Notes: a model not told the origin generated them from the letters alone. Numbered from the stretch's first letter, positions 15,518 to 23,914 are shown. The stretch is DNA of 41,567 nucleotides from an uncultured cyanobacterium (GCA_946221495.1 CAMIFA010000023.1:1-41567), one strand, 5' to 3'. Numbers and translations: made by a program.

Positions 15518-15583
15518 GCGCCCTATTCCTGGGATCTTGTACTCTTGTACTGGGATTATTCAAGAGTACAAAATCCTGGGCGC
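15518..15583. repeat. Long inverted repeat / hairpin
   Basis: CTTGTACTCTTG at 15536-15547 pairs with CAAGAGTACAAAATCC at 15561-15576, with a 13-base loop. The outer arms GCGCCC (15518-15523) and GGGCGC (15578-15583) extend the stem past a bulge. No T-run follows, so it is not a standard intrinsic terminator. It may be a palindromic element or a structured transcript. Confidence 0.6.
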
Positions 15584-16209
15584 GACCCATATGAAGCGAT
15601 CTAAGGGTTGTGTATAGACGGGGAGAGAAGAATTTATCGAATTATCTATTAACTCAAGTAGAGTAACGAGATTGCTCTGAAAGTAGAAAAACTAACGTAC
15701 TTTCTCATAGTAAGGGCAAGGCGGAGAGATGTTCTCTTTATATACTCCTACGTAGAGCTTTTTCAGAATAATCCGCAGATATTTTAAACTTTGTAGCTAC
15801 TCAATACAATTTGCTGCCATATGCATAGATAATTTTCGATTCTGAAGAAAGAAATTTAAAGAATTGTTTATAACATAACCAAAAGTTAGATTATTTGATT
15901 CTTAAGCATGGCTGTTCAAGTAAGCCTTTAGGTTTTTGTAATTATTTCATAGGGCTGATAGATCAGCAAAGCTTATGATGGTAATTTGTATTTAGTAATA
16001 AATCTTTAAATAAAGGTAAAAATAAACATTTTAGTTGATGAAACTAGATTTAATTGCTTTAGTCATTTGCTGGATTAATTACGATTTATTCAAAAATAAT
16101 TTTTTAAAGAAACTGAATTAAAAGGAAGCGACAACGAAATTAATTACCATTCCTTAGCAGCTAAACTTTTCTACCTCCCTATTTTATTCATACGCAAAGA
16201 GCAAAAATT

Positions 16210-16518
16210 ATGAGTATTCTACATCGATTCATAGCACAACAAACCGAAACACATCAGCTGTTATTCCATGAGTGCGATCTATGCTTGAATAATGGCACAT
16301 TGACAATTTCTTGCAACAAACAGAGTGATGCTGAAGCAGTTAAGGAAGCTATCCCCTTACTAGCTGAAGAGCTAAAATCAATAGCTGAAAATATAGTAAT
16401 TCGCTTGCAACAGTGTATGGTATATCGGTGTACTGTAAACGTAGCCTTAAAAAAATATTCTGTGAGGCTAGCAGCACTATATGAGCAACTGAGGCAAATA
16501 GGTATATTGTCTAAGTAA
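16210..16518 (+). CDS. Hypothetical protein, 102 residues
   Basis: I do not recognise this protein. It is soluble, with no signal peptide or membrane segment. Cysteines cluster in the first half (HECDLCLNNG, TISCNK) and again at QQCMVYRC; the middle is predicted helical (EAVKEAIPLLAEELKSIAEN). No clear ribosome site precedes the ATG; the nearest purine run is AAAGAGC. It follows the long empty spacer and converges on the next gene, with two hairpins between them. The alternating cysteine pairs and ordinary composition make a real gene more likely than chance, but there is no family support. Confidence 0.45.
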   Translation: MSILHRFIAQQTETHQLLFHECDLCLNNGTLTISCNKQSDAEAVKEAIPLLAEELKSIAENIVIRLQQCMVYRCTVNVALKKYSVRLAALYEQLRQIGILSK

Positions 16519-16668
16519 GCTAAAGTGCAGTTGATTGTAAAAAATTAGTTTTCTGAGGTTTGTTTAAAAACAAATTACACTTTTGGCAAAAGTTAAAGAG
16601 TTATAAATATTATCCTCAGTTCAGGGCAGTGAAGTAAAAAGTATAAAAGGTGTTGTTCTGCCCTTCCA

Positions 16669-16708
16669 GCAAAGTTGTGGGATAAAATCTTCTCCTTCAC
16701 AACTTTGC
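16669..16708. repeat. Hairpin between convergent genes
   Basis: A perfect 11-base inverted repeat, GCAAAGTTGTG (16669-16679) and CACAACTTTGC (16698-16708), has an 18-base loop. Just to the left is a second, smaller pair, GGGCAG (16624-16629) and CTGCCC (16658-16663). The position between convergent genes suggests transcription ends here, although the T-tracts are poor. Confidence 0.5.
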
Positions 16709-16774
16709 AAAATACTAGCAGTAAATATCAAACTGTCTCTGAACTCTAAGAAATCTCAAGACAGGTATTAGCGC

Positions 16775-17242
16775 TTATCGGCTTTGAGAAGCTGTTAGTT
16801 TTGAGTGTACCTGTTTGTAGAAGCTAAGAACTTTTTGGGTATAAGCAGCTGTTGTACCGCTCTGGCATCCTGTAGCATTGCCAGTCATCCACCAACAAGC
16901 AGCACGACTTACAGCAATAGTTTCATTGTTGTTACGGTACTGCTTCTGCAATTCACGCTTCATAATACAACTCACAATAGTCCGTGTTGTTGCTGGGCTT
17001 GTTTCCAGTTGCGTTGGTGTTAGTTCGCGTCCAATACATTGTTTAGACCATCTAGGGATAATGCCTGGTGTGATTTGCCAGTCAGTGTATAGTCCATCAT
17101 TCTTGATACCAGTTTTTGGTGCAGCTAGCCGCAGCGCCTCTACTAGAGATTCTACTTGGGTTTTACTAACCTGTTGTGCTGCAACTGGCACTACCCACAG
17201 CCCTAAACTCGCAATTAGTCCCCCAATTAATAACTGCCGCAT
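16775..17242 (-). CDS. Secreted hypothetical protein
   Basis: A 155-residue exported protein of unknown function. The chosen start, MRQLLIGGLIASLGLWVVPV, is a classic signal peptide with cleavage near VAAQQ; it is preceded by AGGAG ten bases upstream. An earlier in-frame ATG at 17272 adds ten basic residues but has poorer spacing. The mature part is small and has four cysteines (KQCIG, VSCIM, AACWWM, TGCQSG), which could form two disulfides in the periplasm. The centre reads ITPGIIPRWSKQCIGRELTP. No enzyme motif is visible. It is transcribed divergently from the peroxidase gene. Confidence 0.65.
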   Translation of the reverse strand: MRQLLIGGLIASLGLWVVPVAAQQVSKTQVESLVEALRLAAPKTGIKNDGLYTDWQITPGIIPRWSKQCIGRELTPTQLETSPATTRTIVSCIMKRELQKQYRNNNETIAVSRAACWWMTGNATGCQSGTTAAYTQKVLSFYKQVHSKLTASQSR

Positions 17243-17364
17243 AGTTTGTTTTCTCCTCACTCTGTTATTCATTTGCTGTTATGGGAATCCTTAATAAGCT
17301 AAAGATTTTACCCAGTCATACTTAAATAGCGCCTTTGGTCACTTAGCTGTTATAGGCAGAAATG

Positions 17365-17405
17365 CAAAAGCTGATCTTCCTTCTGGGCGAAGATTTTAGC
17401 TTTTG
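17365..17405. repeat. Hairpin in divergent promoter region
   Basis: CAAAAGCT (17365-17372) and GATCTTC pair with GAAGAT and AGCTTTTG (17398-17405); the loop is CTTCTGGGC-like. It lies between the divergent secreted-protein and peroxidase genes. It could be a leader hairpin or attenuator for either gene, or a palindromic repeat. No T-run of normal length follows on either strand. Confidence 0.45.
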
Positions 17406-17556
17406 GTTGTTCCTAAAATGCTCGTAGAAGATTATACCAAATTGTAAATATTTGTTAAAGATAGCACTTGAATAATTACTCAGTACGACGTAGCTTTTAA
17501 GAACTCACCAATAAACTCAAAAATAGAAAAATTCAAAGCAGGAAAGGAAGTAACAA

Positions 17557-19677
17557 ATGCGGAATGATGGGAACAGTGTTGATGACTTGCCTGTTTCGGG
17601 TGCGGGAGATGCATATAGGCATAGAAAAGGGCAGTTTACTGCCCAATTGCTCCAAATAGTATCAAAGTTGTCAAGAAGAATGAAACGCAGCCTGACAATT
17701 GTCACGCTCGTTACAGCTACTATTCTGGCAGGGCATACTGTGTCAGCACAGATAGCTACAGTGCCAGCACCTCCTTCACTGAAAACGGTGACGGTTCCAG
17801 AACCCGATAACCTGGGGGAATTTGTTAAAGACAAAGTAGCAGCGATCGCTCTGGGAAAGTCACTTTTCTGGGATATGCAAATCGGTAGCGACGGCATTCA
17901 ATCGTGTGCTAGTTGTCACTTCCATGCTGGTGCAGATAACAGAGCCAAAAATCAGCTCAATCCGGGACTATTACAGGTAAATGCGGACGGTACTTCTAAC
18001 CCGGATAAAGTTATTAATACAGGTGGGTTGAACTACACCTTACAGCAGACAGATTTCCCATTCCATAAGCTAACAGACCCAAATATTCGGGAATCGGCTG
18101 TGATCGCCGACAGCAACGATATCGCCTCCTCCCAAGGAACCTTCAACGCTCAGTTTGTTGATGTCATTCCTGGTCGTGCTGATGACAAGGTAATTTTTCA
18201 ACCGGATTCAATCTTTAACATCAGCGGTACGAACGTCCGGCGAGTACAGTCCCGTAACACACCAACAGTAATTAATGCCGTCTTCAACTTCCGCAACTTC
18301 TGGGACGGAAAAGCTCAAAACGATTTCAATGGCGTAAATCCTTTTGGCTCAAGAGATCCTAATGCCAAAGTTATCAAGGCAACAAAGTCTAATAGGCTAG
18401 AAGAAGTAAAAATTAGCCTCAAGAATTCCAGCCTAGCTTCTCAGGCAGTAGGACCACCGTTGAGCGATTTTGAGGTTTCTGCTACTGGTCGCACATTTGA
18501 GGAAATCGGGCAGAAGTTCCGCAAAGGTAAGAAAAACAAGCTTCCTAGAGAACTTGGTAAAAAACTAAGATCCCTTAGACCGCTTGGTAAGCAAATTGTA
18601 GATCCTGAAGACAGTGTTCTGGGTGCGTATAGTAGAAGTCCTCAACCAGGTCTTACGCCAAGAACCTACGAAAGGATGATCAAAGATGCCTTCCAATCAG
18701 AGTGGTGGAAGTCTAATCAGATCATTAGGGTAGATGATCAGGGTAAACGCACCTTCATCAAAAATCCAAAAAAAGGCTCCCTTGCTACCAACGAATACAC
18801 CGTAATGGAGTACAACTTTCCACTCTTTTTTGGGCTAGCAATTCAAATGTACGAAGCAACATTAGTAGCTAACGATACACCATATGACCAATTTCAAGAA
18901 GGGAATACCAGCGCTCTAACTACCCAACAGCAGCAAGGTTTAGCAATCTTCCTTGGTCAAGACCAGACACAAGGCGGCGGTAGATGCATTAACTGCCACA
19001 GTGGAACAGAATTCACCGACGCTTCTGTTAGCAAAGTCTCTAGCCAACCCCTCAGAAGACGCGAGGGAAATATTATTGATAGGGGCTTTAACAACATAGG
19101 TGTGAGACCTACATTTGAAGACCTTGGTGTGGGTAGTGTCGACCCGTTTGGTAATCCTCTCTCACAGGCACGCCTAGCTAAACAGGGACGCTTTAATGAC
19201 CCGACTCTCCCACTAAAGCCCGACGATATATTGGGAGCTGACGGAGGCTTTAAAACGCCAGGACTGAGGAATGTGGAACTAACCGCACCATATTTCCACA
19301 ATGGGGGGCAGTTAACTTTAAGACAAGTAATTGACTTCTACACGCGGGGTGGAGACTTTCATCCAATTCTGGGTCGTGATGGTGTAATACAGCCTGTATC
19401 AATCCTTACTTTAGGTAAAGATGCTCAAGAGGTAGAAGTAGCTAAAGAAGCGCTAGTTGCTTTTCTAAAATCACTTACCGATGAGCGAGTCCGCTATCAT
19501 CGAGCGCCTTTCGACCACCCGCAGCTATTCGTCACAAACGGGCATCCAGTAGACCAAACATCTGCTACTAACGACGGCTATGGCAAAGCTATAGATACAT
19601 TAGTAGAGATTCCTGCTGTCGGTCGCAACGGTCTTAGCACTCCTCTCCCCAACTTCCTCGAACCTCCTGTGCAATAA
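17557..19677 (+). CDS. Di-heme cytochrome c peroxidase family protein
   Basis: A 706-residue exported protein of the bacterial CcpA/MauG superfamily, which reduces H2O2 in the periplasm using two c-type hemes. The first heme site is CASCH (C117, C120, H121) and the second is CINCH (C477, C480, H481). Downstream are DGGFKTPGLRNVELTAPYFH and NGGQLTLRQVIDFYTRGGDF, typical of the C-terminal domain. The distance between heme sites is well above that of classic 330-residue CcpA, because of a family insertion rich in basic residues (about 290-360). The ATG at 17557 follows a good site, AGGAAAGGAAG, but puts about 41 residues before the hydrophobic signal core; Met42 (17680) would give a normal signal peptide with a poor site. 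Confidence 0.85.
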   Translation: MRNDGNSVDDLPVSGAGDAYRHRKGQFTAQLLQIVSKLSRRMKRSLTIVTLVTATILAGHTVSAQIATVPAPPSLKTVTVPEPDNLGEFVKDKVAAIALGKSLFWDMQIGSDGIQSCASCHFHAGADNRAKNQLNPGLLQVNADGTSNPDKVINTGGLNYTLQQTDFPFHKLTDPNIRESAVIADSNDIASSQGTFNAQFVDVIPGRADDKVIFQPDSIFNISGTNVRRVQSRNTPTVINAVFNFRNFWDGKAQNDFNGVNPFGSRDPNAKVIKATKSNRLEEVKISLKNSSLASQAVGPPLSDFEVSATGRTFEEIGQKFRKGKKNKLPRELGKKLRSLRPLGKQIVDPEDSVLGAYSRSPQPGLTPRTYERMIKDAFQSEWWKSNQIIRVDDQGKRTFIKNPKKGSLATNEYTVMEYNFPLFFGLAIQMYEATLVANDTPYDQFQEGNTSALTTQQQQGLAIFLGQDQTQGGGRCINCHSGTEFTDASVSKVSSQPLRRREGNIIDRGFNNIGVRPTFEDLGVGSVDPFGNPLSQARLAKQGRFNDPTLPLKPDDILGADGGFKTPGLRNVELTAPYFHNGGQLTLRQVIDFYTRGGDFHPILGRDGVIQPVSILTLGKDAQEVEVAKEALVAFLKSLTDERVRYHRAPFDHPQLFVTNGHPVDQTSATNDGYGKAIDTLVEIPAVGRNGLSTPLPNFLEPPVQ

Positions 19678-19800
19678 GGGTTAAATTCCTTAAGCGATTC
19701 TAATCACCCTCAAAGTAGCATAAGTTCAGAAAGAACATCCTACTAAGGTTATCTTGCATCCAAAGGCAAAGTAATCTTTATCTAGTACAAAACAAATCAA

Positions 19801-19825
19801 AAGCCCGGATGTCCGGGCTTTTTTA
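19801..19825 (+). terminator. Intrinsic terminator
   Basis: A perfect 9-base stem, AAGCCCGGA / TCCGGGCTT, with a two-base loop in the DNA, runs into TTTTTT. It lies 124 bases after the peroxidase stop in the 301-base spacer 19678-19978 and should end that transcript. Nothing else in this spacer looks like a gene. Confidence 0.9.
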
Positions 19826-19978
19826 ATAGTTGATACCAAAATTTAATGAATCACTAAACTTCTTACATAAATCTGTTTTTGCTAGGTAACGCTAATTAAT
19901 TTGTTTTGCTTCAATTAGGAAGAATGAGCTTTTTAAATAGTTGATATAGGGTAGTAGATATAGTGATTACTCTAAATT

Positions 19979-21079
19979 TCAACAACGTTGATAGCGCATT
20001 CCTGGTAGCTGAGATACTAGTCCCATAAGTTCTAATTGCAATAAAGCACTAGAAACCGCTCCTGCTGAATAGCCAGTTTGTTGCACAATCAAGTCGAAGG
20101 GCATAGAATCTAAGGCGATCGCATCTAACACCTGCTTAAGCTCTGGCTCTAATGGCAAAGATAACTGGGGTGACTGTACCGAATCCAGTTGCGGCATTGC
20201 TCCTAGCATTTCTAACAAATGACCTTCACTTAAAATAACCTGCGCTCCAGTGCTTAGTAACCCTAAACAACCGAGCGATCGCGCATTATCAAGTGAACCA
20301 GGCAAAACATAAACATCTCGACAAAAATCATTGGCAAACCGCGCTGTAATTAAAGCACCGGATTTTGTTGGCGCTTCCATTACTAATACTGCACGGCTAA
20401 TTCCGGCAATAATCCGGTTACGACGCGGAAAGTGAGCGCGATCTGGTTGTGTTCCTGCTGGATATTCGCTCAAAACTAACCCTTGATGGAGAATCTGCTC
20501 GTACAAGCTGCGATTACGCGGCGGATAAACTACATCTACGCCAGTACCTAAAACCGCGATCGTGCGTCCACCAGCTTCTAAACAGCCGCGATGAGCTTCG
20601 GTATCAATTCCCTCTGCCAAGCCAGAAACAACTGTAAATCCATTTTGTGCCAAAGCTGTACTAATTTTACGAGTCCACCGCTTGCCATAATCTGAAGGAT
20701 CACGAGTACCAACAATCCCAACAAGGAATCTTACTCCCAGATTTTCTTGCAGTTGCACTTCGCCATGATGATACAAAACTGGCGGTGGACTAGGAGTTTC
20801 TAATAATAAGCGCGGATATTCTGTATCTGCTGGTGTCCAGAAGTTCGGATTTTGCTGCTGATGTTGCTGGAGGAGTTGTTGAGGGTTGAGACGCGATCGC
20901 TGTGCTGTCACTGTTTCAATTGTTTGATATCCAAATCCTTCCACTTCTCTTAGCTGCGCTGGTTCAGCTTCCCAAGCCGCCGCCAATGTGCCAAAGTGTT
21001 GTTGCAGCCGACTGAGCAAAACTGGACCAATTGAGGTAATTTGTGACCATGCAAGCCAAAAAGCACGTTCTTCTACCAA
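19979..21079 (-). CDS. dprA: DNA-processing protein DprA (Smf)
   Basis: A 366-residue DprA. It binds incoming single-stranded DNA during natural transformation, protects it and loads RecA. Residues 1-60 form a helix-hairpin-helix/SAM-like region (ITSIGPVLLSRL). The Rossmann-like DprA core includes GTRDPSDYG at 124-132, VVSGLAEGIDTEAHRG, TIAVLGTGVDVVYPPRNR and FPRRNRIIAGIS. The C-terminal winged helix (about 300-366) includes MPFDLIVQQTGYSAGAVSSA. The length is normal for cyanobacteria. The YdcF-like gene lies 43 bases upstream on the same strand and may share its transcript. Confidence 0.95.
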   Translation of the reverse strand: MVEERAFWLAWSQITSIGPVLLSRLQQHFGTLAAAWEAEPAQLREVEGFGYQTIETVTAQRSRLNPQQLLQQHQQQNPNFWTPADTEYPRLLLETPSPPPVLYHHGEVQLQENLGVRFLVGIVGTRDPSDYGKRWTRKISTALAQNGFTVVSGLAEGIDTEAHRGCLEAGGRTIAVLGTGVDVVYPPRNRSLYEQILHQGLVLSEYPAGTQPDRAHFPRRNRIIAGISRAVLVMEAPTKSGALITARFANDFCRDVYVLPGSLDNARSLGCLGLLSTGAQVILSEGHLLEMLGAMPQLDSVQSPQLSLPLEPELKQVLDAIALDSMPFDLIVQQTGYSAGAVSSALLQLELMGLVSQLPGMRYQRC

Positions 21080-21122
21080 TTGCCTCTCCTTGTTATTATT
21101 GGCTTTTGTATAGTATTTAGAG

Positions 21123-21809
21123 CTATATTCCTGTTGAACTTATAAAACGTGCATAAATATAAGCGATAGTTTCAGAAATCACAGAGCGCACACCTTCACT
21201 AGAAGTCCACCATTGATTTGGATCATATTCTAGGGTTTTTGCGGCGATCGCACCTACTTTAATTTTTGGTGCAAGAACCTGTTTAAATAGTAGCCAACTC
21301 CTACGAGTATGCACATCCAAAGTAAAAAGATTAATTGATTCTATTTTAAAACTAGAGTTCAATAGCCACTGACGAAATGCTACGGCAGATGCATAAGTCC
21401 GATCTTTAATAACATCAGGTGCGGGAACAGCTGTCAGTTTTTCTTGTTCCAAACCGAGTGCGTTTAAAGTAGCTGCTGAAAGTTGAGCAAAAGTTTTGTA
21501 TTGAGCTAAATAGTAACCAGTTGGTAATGGAACACCTGTAGTAACTACTTTTTTGTATGACCCGTTTTCAAACTCAGTAAGAGCATCTTTTAAGGCATAG
21601 TCTGGCAACCATCCTTCAACAACTAATACATCAGCCTTAATAGGAGAATTCACAGCAAGAAATGGATGTATATGAGTAACTGTGAAAATTATCGAACCCA
21701 CAATACACAAAACAGCAACTCCCCACCCCTGAGTCGTAAGCGTCCACTTTTCTTGACGCTGTATTAACCTAAGTTTTTGTGTTTTTTTGTTTTGGTGATA
21801 TGGAGGCAT
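21123..21809 (-). CDS. YdcF/DUF218-like membrane-anchored protein
   Basis: A 228-residue protein with a basic N-terminus, one membrane helix (VAVLCIVGSIIFTVTHI, near 32-48) and an extracytoplasmic domain that starts ADVLVVEGWLPDYALKDAL, the position of the DUF218/YdcF nucleotide-fold strand. Further landmarks are KKVVTTGVPL, DRTYASAVAFRQWL and FTLDVHTRRSWLLF. ElyC and SanA of the same superfamily affect envelope integrity, but no activity is established for this branch. It sits just upstream of dprA. The family assignment is moderate because the sequence is divergent from the classic YdcF core. Confidence 0.7.
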   Translation of the reverse strand: MPPYHQNKKTQKLRLIQRQEKWTLTTQGWGVAVLCIVGSIIFTVTHIHPFLAVNSPIKADVLVVEGWLPDYALKDALTEFENGSYKKVVTTGVPLPTGYYLAQYKTFAQLSAATLNALGLEQEKLTAVPAPDVIKDRTYASAVAFRQWLLNSSFKIESINLFTLDVHTRRSWLLFKQVLAPKIKVGAIAAKTLEYDPNQWWTSSEGVRSVISETIAYIYARFISSTGI

Positions 21810-21902
21810 TAAGCTGTTATTTAGTTTGAGAGTATCAATTCTCTATAAGTTTGTCTGATAAATACCGTTTAACTGAATTTGTATAATAAATTTCCAACAG
21901 AA

Positions 21903-22652
21903 CTACAAGCTATATTTTTTAGCTGTTTCCTCTAAAAGAGAAAGGATTTTAATATCTTCTTCTTTTGAGCGTTTTCTACTCTTTTCTGCTGCACGTTTAC
22001 GAGCCATATATAAAGCAGTAAGCTGCATCCAACCTGGAATAGTCGGATCAGCCCCTGCATTCACCAGAAGCTCGATCATTTCATAACTTCCTAGTTCAGC
22101 AGCCTCTCTAAGTGCAGTATTGCCAATTCTGGGTTCATCAAATGCATTTACATCTGCACCTGCCTCAATGAGCATACGAGCAATCTCAAGATGTCCTTTT
22201 TCTACAGCCCACATTAATGGTGTTCGGGAAACATAATCAAATTTGTTTAATGCGCTTTTCCCACCAGCACTTAAAAGAAGCTTTACTATTTCTTGGTTTC
22301 CATGATCAGCAGCAACATGAAGTGACGTATACCCATCTTTAGGTTGCTCTGCCTCTACGGTTGCCCCTACATTTATAAGTAATCGCACTAACTCATTTTC
22401 ATCTTTCACAGTAGCCCAATACAGCGCAGTATTACCTTCTGCTGTTCGCGCGTTTGGGTTTGCTCCAGATCCAAGTAAGAGATTAATAATCTCAATATTT
22501 GTACTCTGTTTCTGGGGTGCAAGCACAGTAGCAGACAGGATATCGTAATTACCCACTCTTGCGTGTATGTCTGCGCCTTGAGAAATGAATTCTCGCACTA
22601 ATTCAATATCATCTGTTTCTACCGCCTCAAACAGTAGTTCAGTCCAGTTCAT
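21903..22652 (-). CDS. Ankyrin repeat protein
   Basis: A 249-residue cytoplasmic protein made almost wholly of ankyrin repeats, about seven units. Clear examples are GNTALYWATVKDENELVRLL, GYTSLHVAADHGNQEIVKLL, RTPLMWAVEKGHLEIARMLI and GNTALREAAELGSYEMIELL. A charged helix (KRAAEKSRKRSKEEDIK) ends the protein. Ankyrin stacks bind proteins; the partner is unknown. The ATG overlaps the TGA of the DUF6887 gene as ATGA, so it is the third gene of a tightly coupled operon with DUF6888 and DUF6887, and those small proteins are the obvious candidate partners. Confidence 0.9.
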   Translation of the reverse strand: MNWTELLFEAVETDDIELVREFISQGADIHARVGNYDILSATVLAPQKQSTNIEIINLLLGSGANPNARTAEGNTALYWATVKDENELVRLLINVGATVEAEQPKDGYTSLHVAADHGNQEIVKLLLSAGGKSALNKFDYVSRTPLMWAVEKGHLEIARMLIEAGADVNAFDEPRIGNTALREAAELGSYEMIELLVNAGADPTIPGWMQLTALYMARKRAAEKSRKRSKEEDIKILSLLEETAKKYSL

Positions 22653-22858
22653 AATGCTTTATCAGACTCATTTACCTTCCGGCGGATAGCTTCTTCCATA
22701 ATCTTTATGCCCTCCTCATTTAACGGTGGCGGGTATTTTTTTGCATCGGGGTTGCGGCGACTAACAAATAATTCTTGAATAGCTTCATCATCATGAGTAG
22801 CCACTATATAGGCTCTAAGCTCGGCACGGGACATTTCTTTAAAGTTCGGTTTCGTCAT
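22649..22858 (-). CDS. DUF6887 family small protein
   Basis: A 69-residue charged, helical protein beginning MTKPNFKEMSRAELRAYIVA and continuing THDDEAIQELFVSRRNPDAK. I chose the ATG at 22858, which lies inside the end of the DUF6888 gene and has GGGAG seven bases upstream; a longer frame from 22900 would only read back over that gene. The family is small, cyanobacterial and uncharacterised, and usually pairs with DUF6888. The pairing and sizes recall toxin-antitoxin organisation, but no toxin fold is visible. The family name is from memory. Confidence 0.72.
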   Translation of the reverse strand: MTKPNFKEMSRAELRAYIVATHDDEAIQELFVSRRNPDAKKYPPPLNEEGIKIMEEAIRRKVNESDKAL

Positions 22859-23039
22859 CAATAAACTCCCACAGTCCATTGCGATAAATGACAATCTCAA
22901 TATTTTCGTTAATCCCAGCTAAAACAAATATTTCTCCGGTTTTTTCATCAAAACGAAATACTTGAATGGGTTGTAAGCAATTGGAAAGCATCTGACACAC
23001 TCGCAAGCAGGCAAAAGCTTGTTCTATTGTTGGCTGCAT
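22839..23039 (-). CDS. DUF6888 family small protein
   Basis: A 66-residue protein: MQPTIEQAFACLRVCQMLSN, then QPIQVFRFDEKTGEIFVLAG and IEIVIYRNGLWEFID. A helix followed by an antiparallel sheet is likely. It overlaps the downstream DUF6887 gene by 20 bases, with that gene's start embedded in its last codons. Its own start lies 43 bases below the DUF2301 stop, so a four-gene transcript is possible. Known only as a cyanobacterial family of unknown function, typically next to DUF6887. Confidence 0.72.
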   Translation of the reverse strand: MQPTIEQAFACLRVCQMLSNCLQPIQVFRFDEKTGEIFVLAGINENIEIVIYRNGLWEFIDDETEL

Positions 23040-23082
23040 TAGAGATTTTTTGCTTGCAATAGTACCCAGTAATAACTAAGAT

Positions 23083-23730
23083 TCAACCTGAATGCTGTTC
23101 CTTTAAATAAGTAAAAACAGACTTATCACCAATATCAGGTGGAATTGCTTGCACTACTTTACGGATTGCAAACACGACAAACAAAACAGCCCAAATAGCA
23201 AGCATTACTCGTTCCCAGGCAACGGGTATTACACCTAATAAATGCCCCATCAATAAAATTGGCACTAAAGGTGTCAGGAATTTTGTTTCTAAACGGTTAA
23301 AACAAAAAGCTTCTTTGAAATATATCCCTGTTAAAGCTGCGAATATAAAACCTACTCCAAATAAAGCAGCAGGGTGATTGTACACTGTTGCTGCTAATGG
23401 CTCATTACTAGAAAGTGCTAAAGCAAGCGCTGCTAAACTTCCGATCGCCCAAAAAACTTGCAGTACACGGTGCAGAAGAGCTAAATAAATATGAATCGTT
23501 AACAAACTGACTCCCAAGCCTAGAGAGAAACAGGCGAATAAAGGAGTTAGTAACTCTAATCCTTGTCCCCGCAACACAAGAACGCTACCAATAGCAAAAC
23601 TAAGAGCAGCAATCATTAAGCCTGTACGGTAGATAATTACCCCAGTGCGATCGCTTTCGGTAATTGTAAATTCCCCAAATTGACCTTGATAAATTGTTGG
23701 TTCAGATACTATTTGTCCACTCATAGTCAA
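23083..23730 (-). CDS. DUF2301 domain-containing integral membrane protein
   Basis: A 215-residue protein with an N-terminal soluble stretch (QGQFGEFTITESDRTGVIIY) and about seven hydrophobic helices. Landmarks for the cyanobacterial DUF2301 family are the acidic/aromatic lead-in, GLGVSLLTIHIYLALLHR, GIYFKEAFCFNRLETKFLTP and the final WAVLFVVFAIRKVVQAIPPD. No transport or enzyme motif is evident. It is first in a run of same-strand genes leading into the DUF6888/DUF6887/ankyrin operon. The role is unknown. Confidence 0.8.
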   Translation of the reverse strand: MTMSGQIVSEPTIYQGQFGEFTITESDRTGVIIYRTGLMIAALSFAIGSVLVLRGQGLELLTPLFACFSLGLGVSLLTIHIYLALLHRVLQVFWAIGSLAALALALSSNEPLAATVYNHPAALFGVGFIFAALTGIYFKEAFCFNRLETKFLTPLVPILLMGHLLGVIPVAWERVMLAIWAVLFVVFAIRKVVQAIPPDIGDKSVFTYLKEQHSG

Positions 23731-23798
23731 AACAACTGGTTATAGTGCTTTATTTAATTGAACTACCAAGACGCTTCCAGACTAACTTAAAAATTAAC

Positions 23799-23914
23799 AG
23801 AACTTACGCAAAAACTCTCTCAAACTCTTATTCCTTTGTGTACTTTGTGTGCTAAACGCTGTCGCTACACTACGTGAAGGCGGTTCGTTTTTGGGTTACT
23901 GGTGCGTAAGTCCC
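23799..23914. mobile_element. MITE-like element, copy 2, with nested repeat
   Basis: The same family as 11310-11401. Ends AGAACTTACGCA (one mismatch) and TGCGTAAGTCCC enclose the shared core TTCCTTTGTGTACTTTGTGT. At 116 bases it is longer than copy 1 because a 31-base palindromic-repeat fragment replaces TCTTTGC. Its right end forms the last codons of the adjacent SAM enzyme gene. Confidence 0.75.
23851..23881. repeat. Dispersed palindromic repeat, copy 2, inside the MITE
   Basis: The segment with AAACGCTGTCGCTACACTAC then GTGAAGGC matches the reverse complement of 14045-14076 with one mismatch. Comparison with the uninterrupted element at 11310 shows it as an insertion (or gene-conversion patch) in the element's middle. 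Confidence 0.65.

Larger units (their letters stand above)
15380..16209. other. Long spacer with repeats and no recognisable gene
   Basis: These 830 bases hold a heptamer array (15454-15495) and a long inverted repeat (15518-15583), listed separately. The remainder, about 15600-16200, is AT-rich; I see no open frame with coding character, no tRNA and no terminator with a T-run. Short GGACTTACA-like or AACTTACACAAA motifs near 15420 resemble decayed MITE ends. Confidence 0.6.

Noticed and set aside
19711..19746. Resemblance to the leader of the caspase gene (shared AGTAGGATGTTC and GAACTTATGC on opposite strands)
   Set aside because: The match is short and broken, and the neighbouring bases differ; not enough to call a repeat family.
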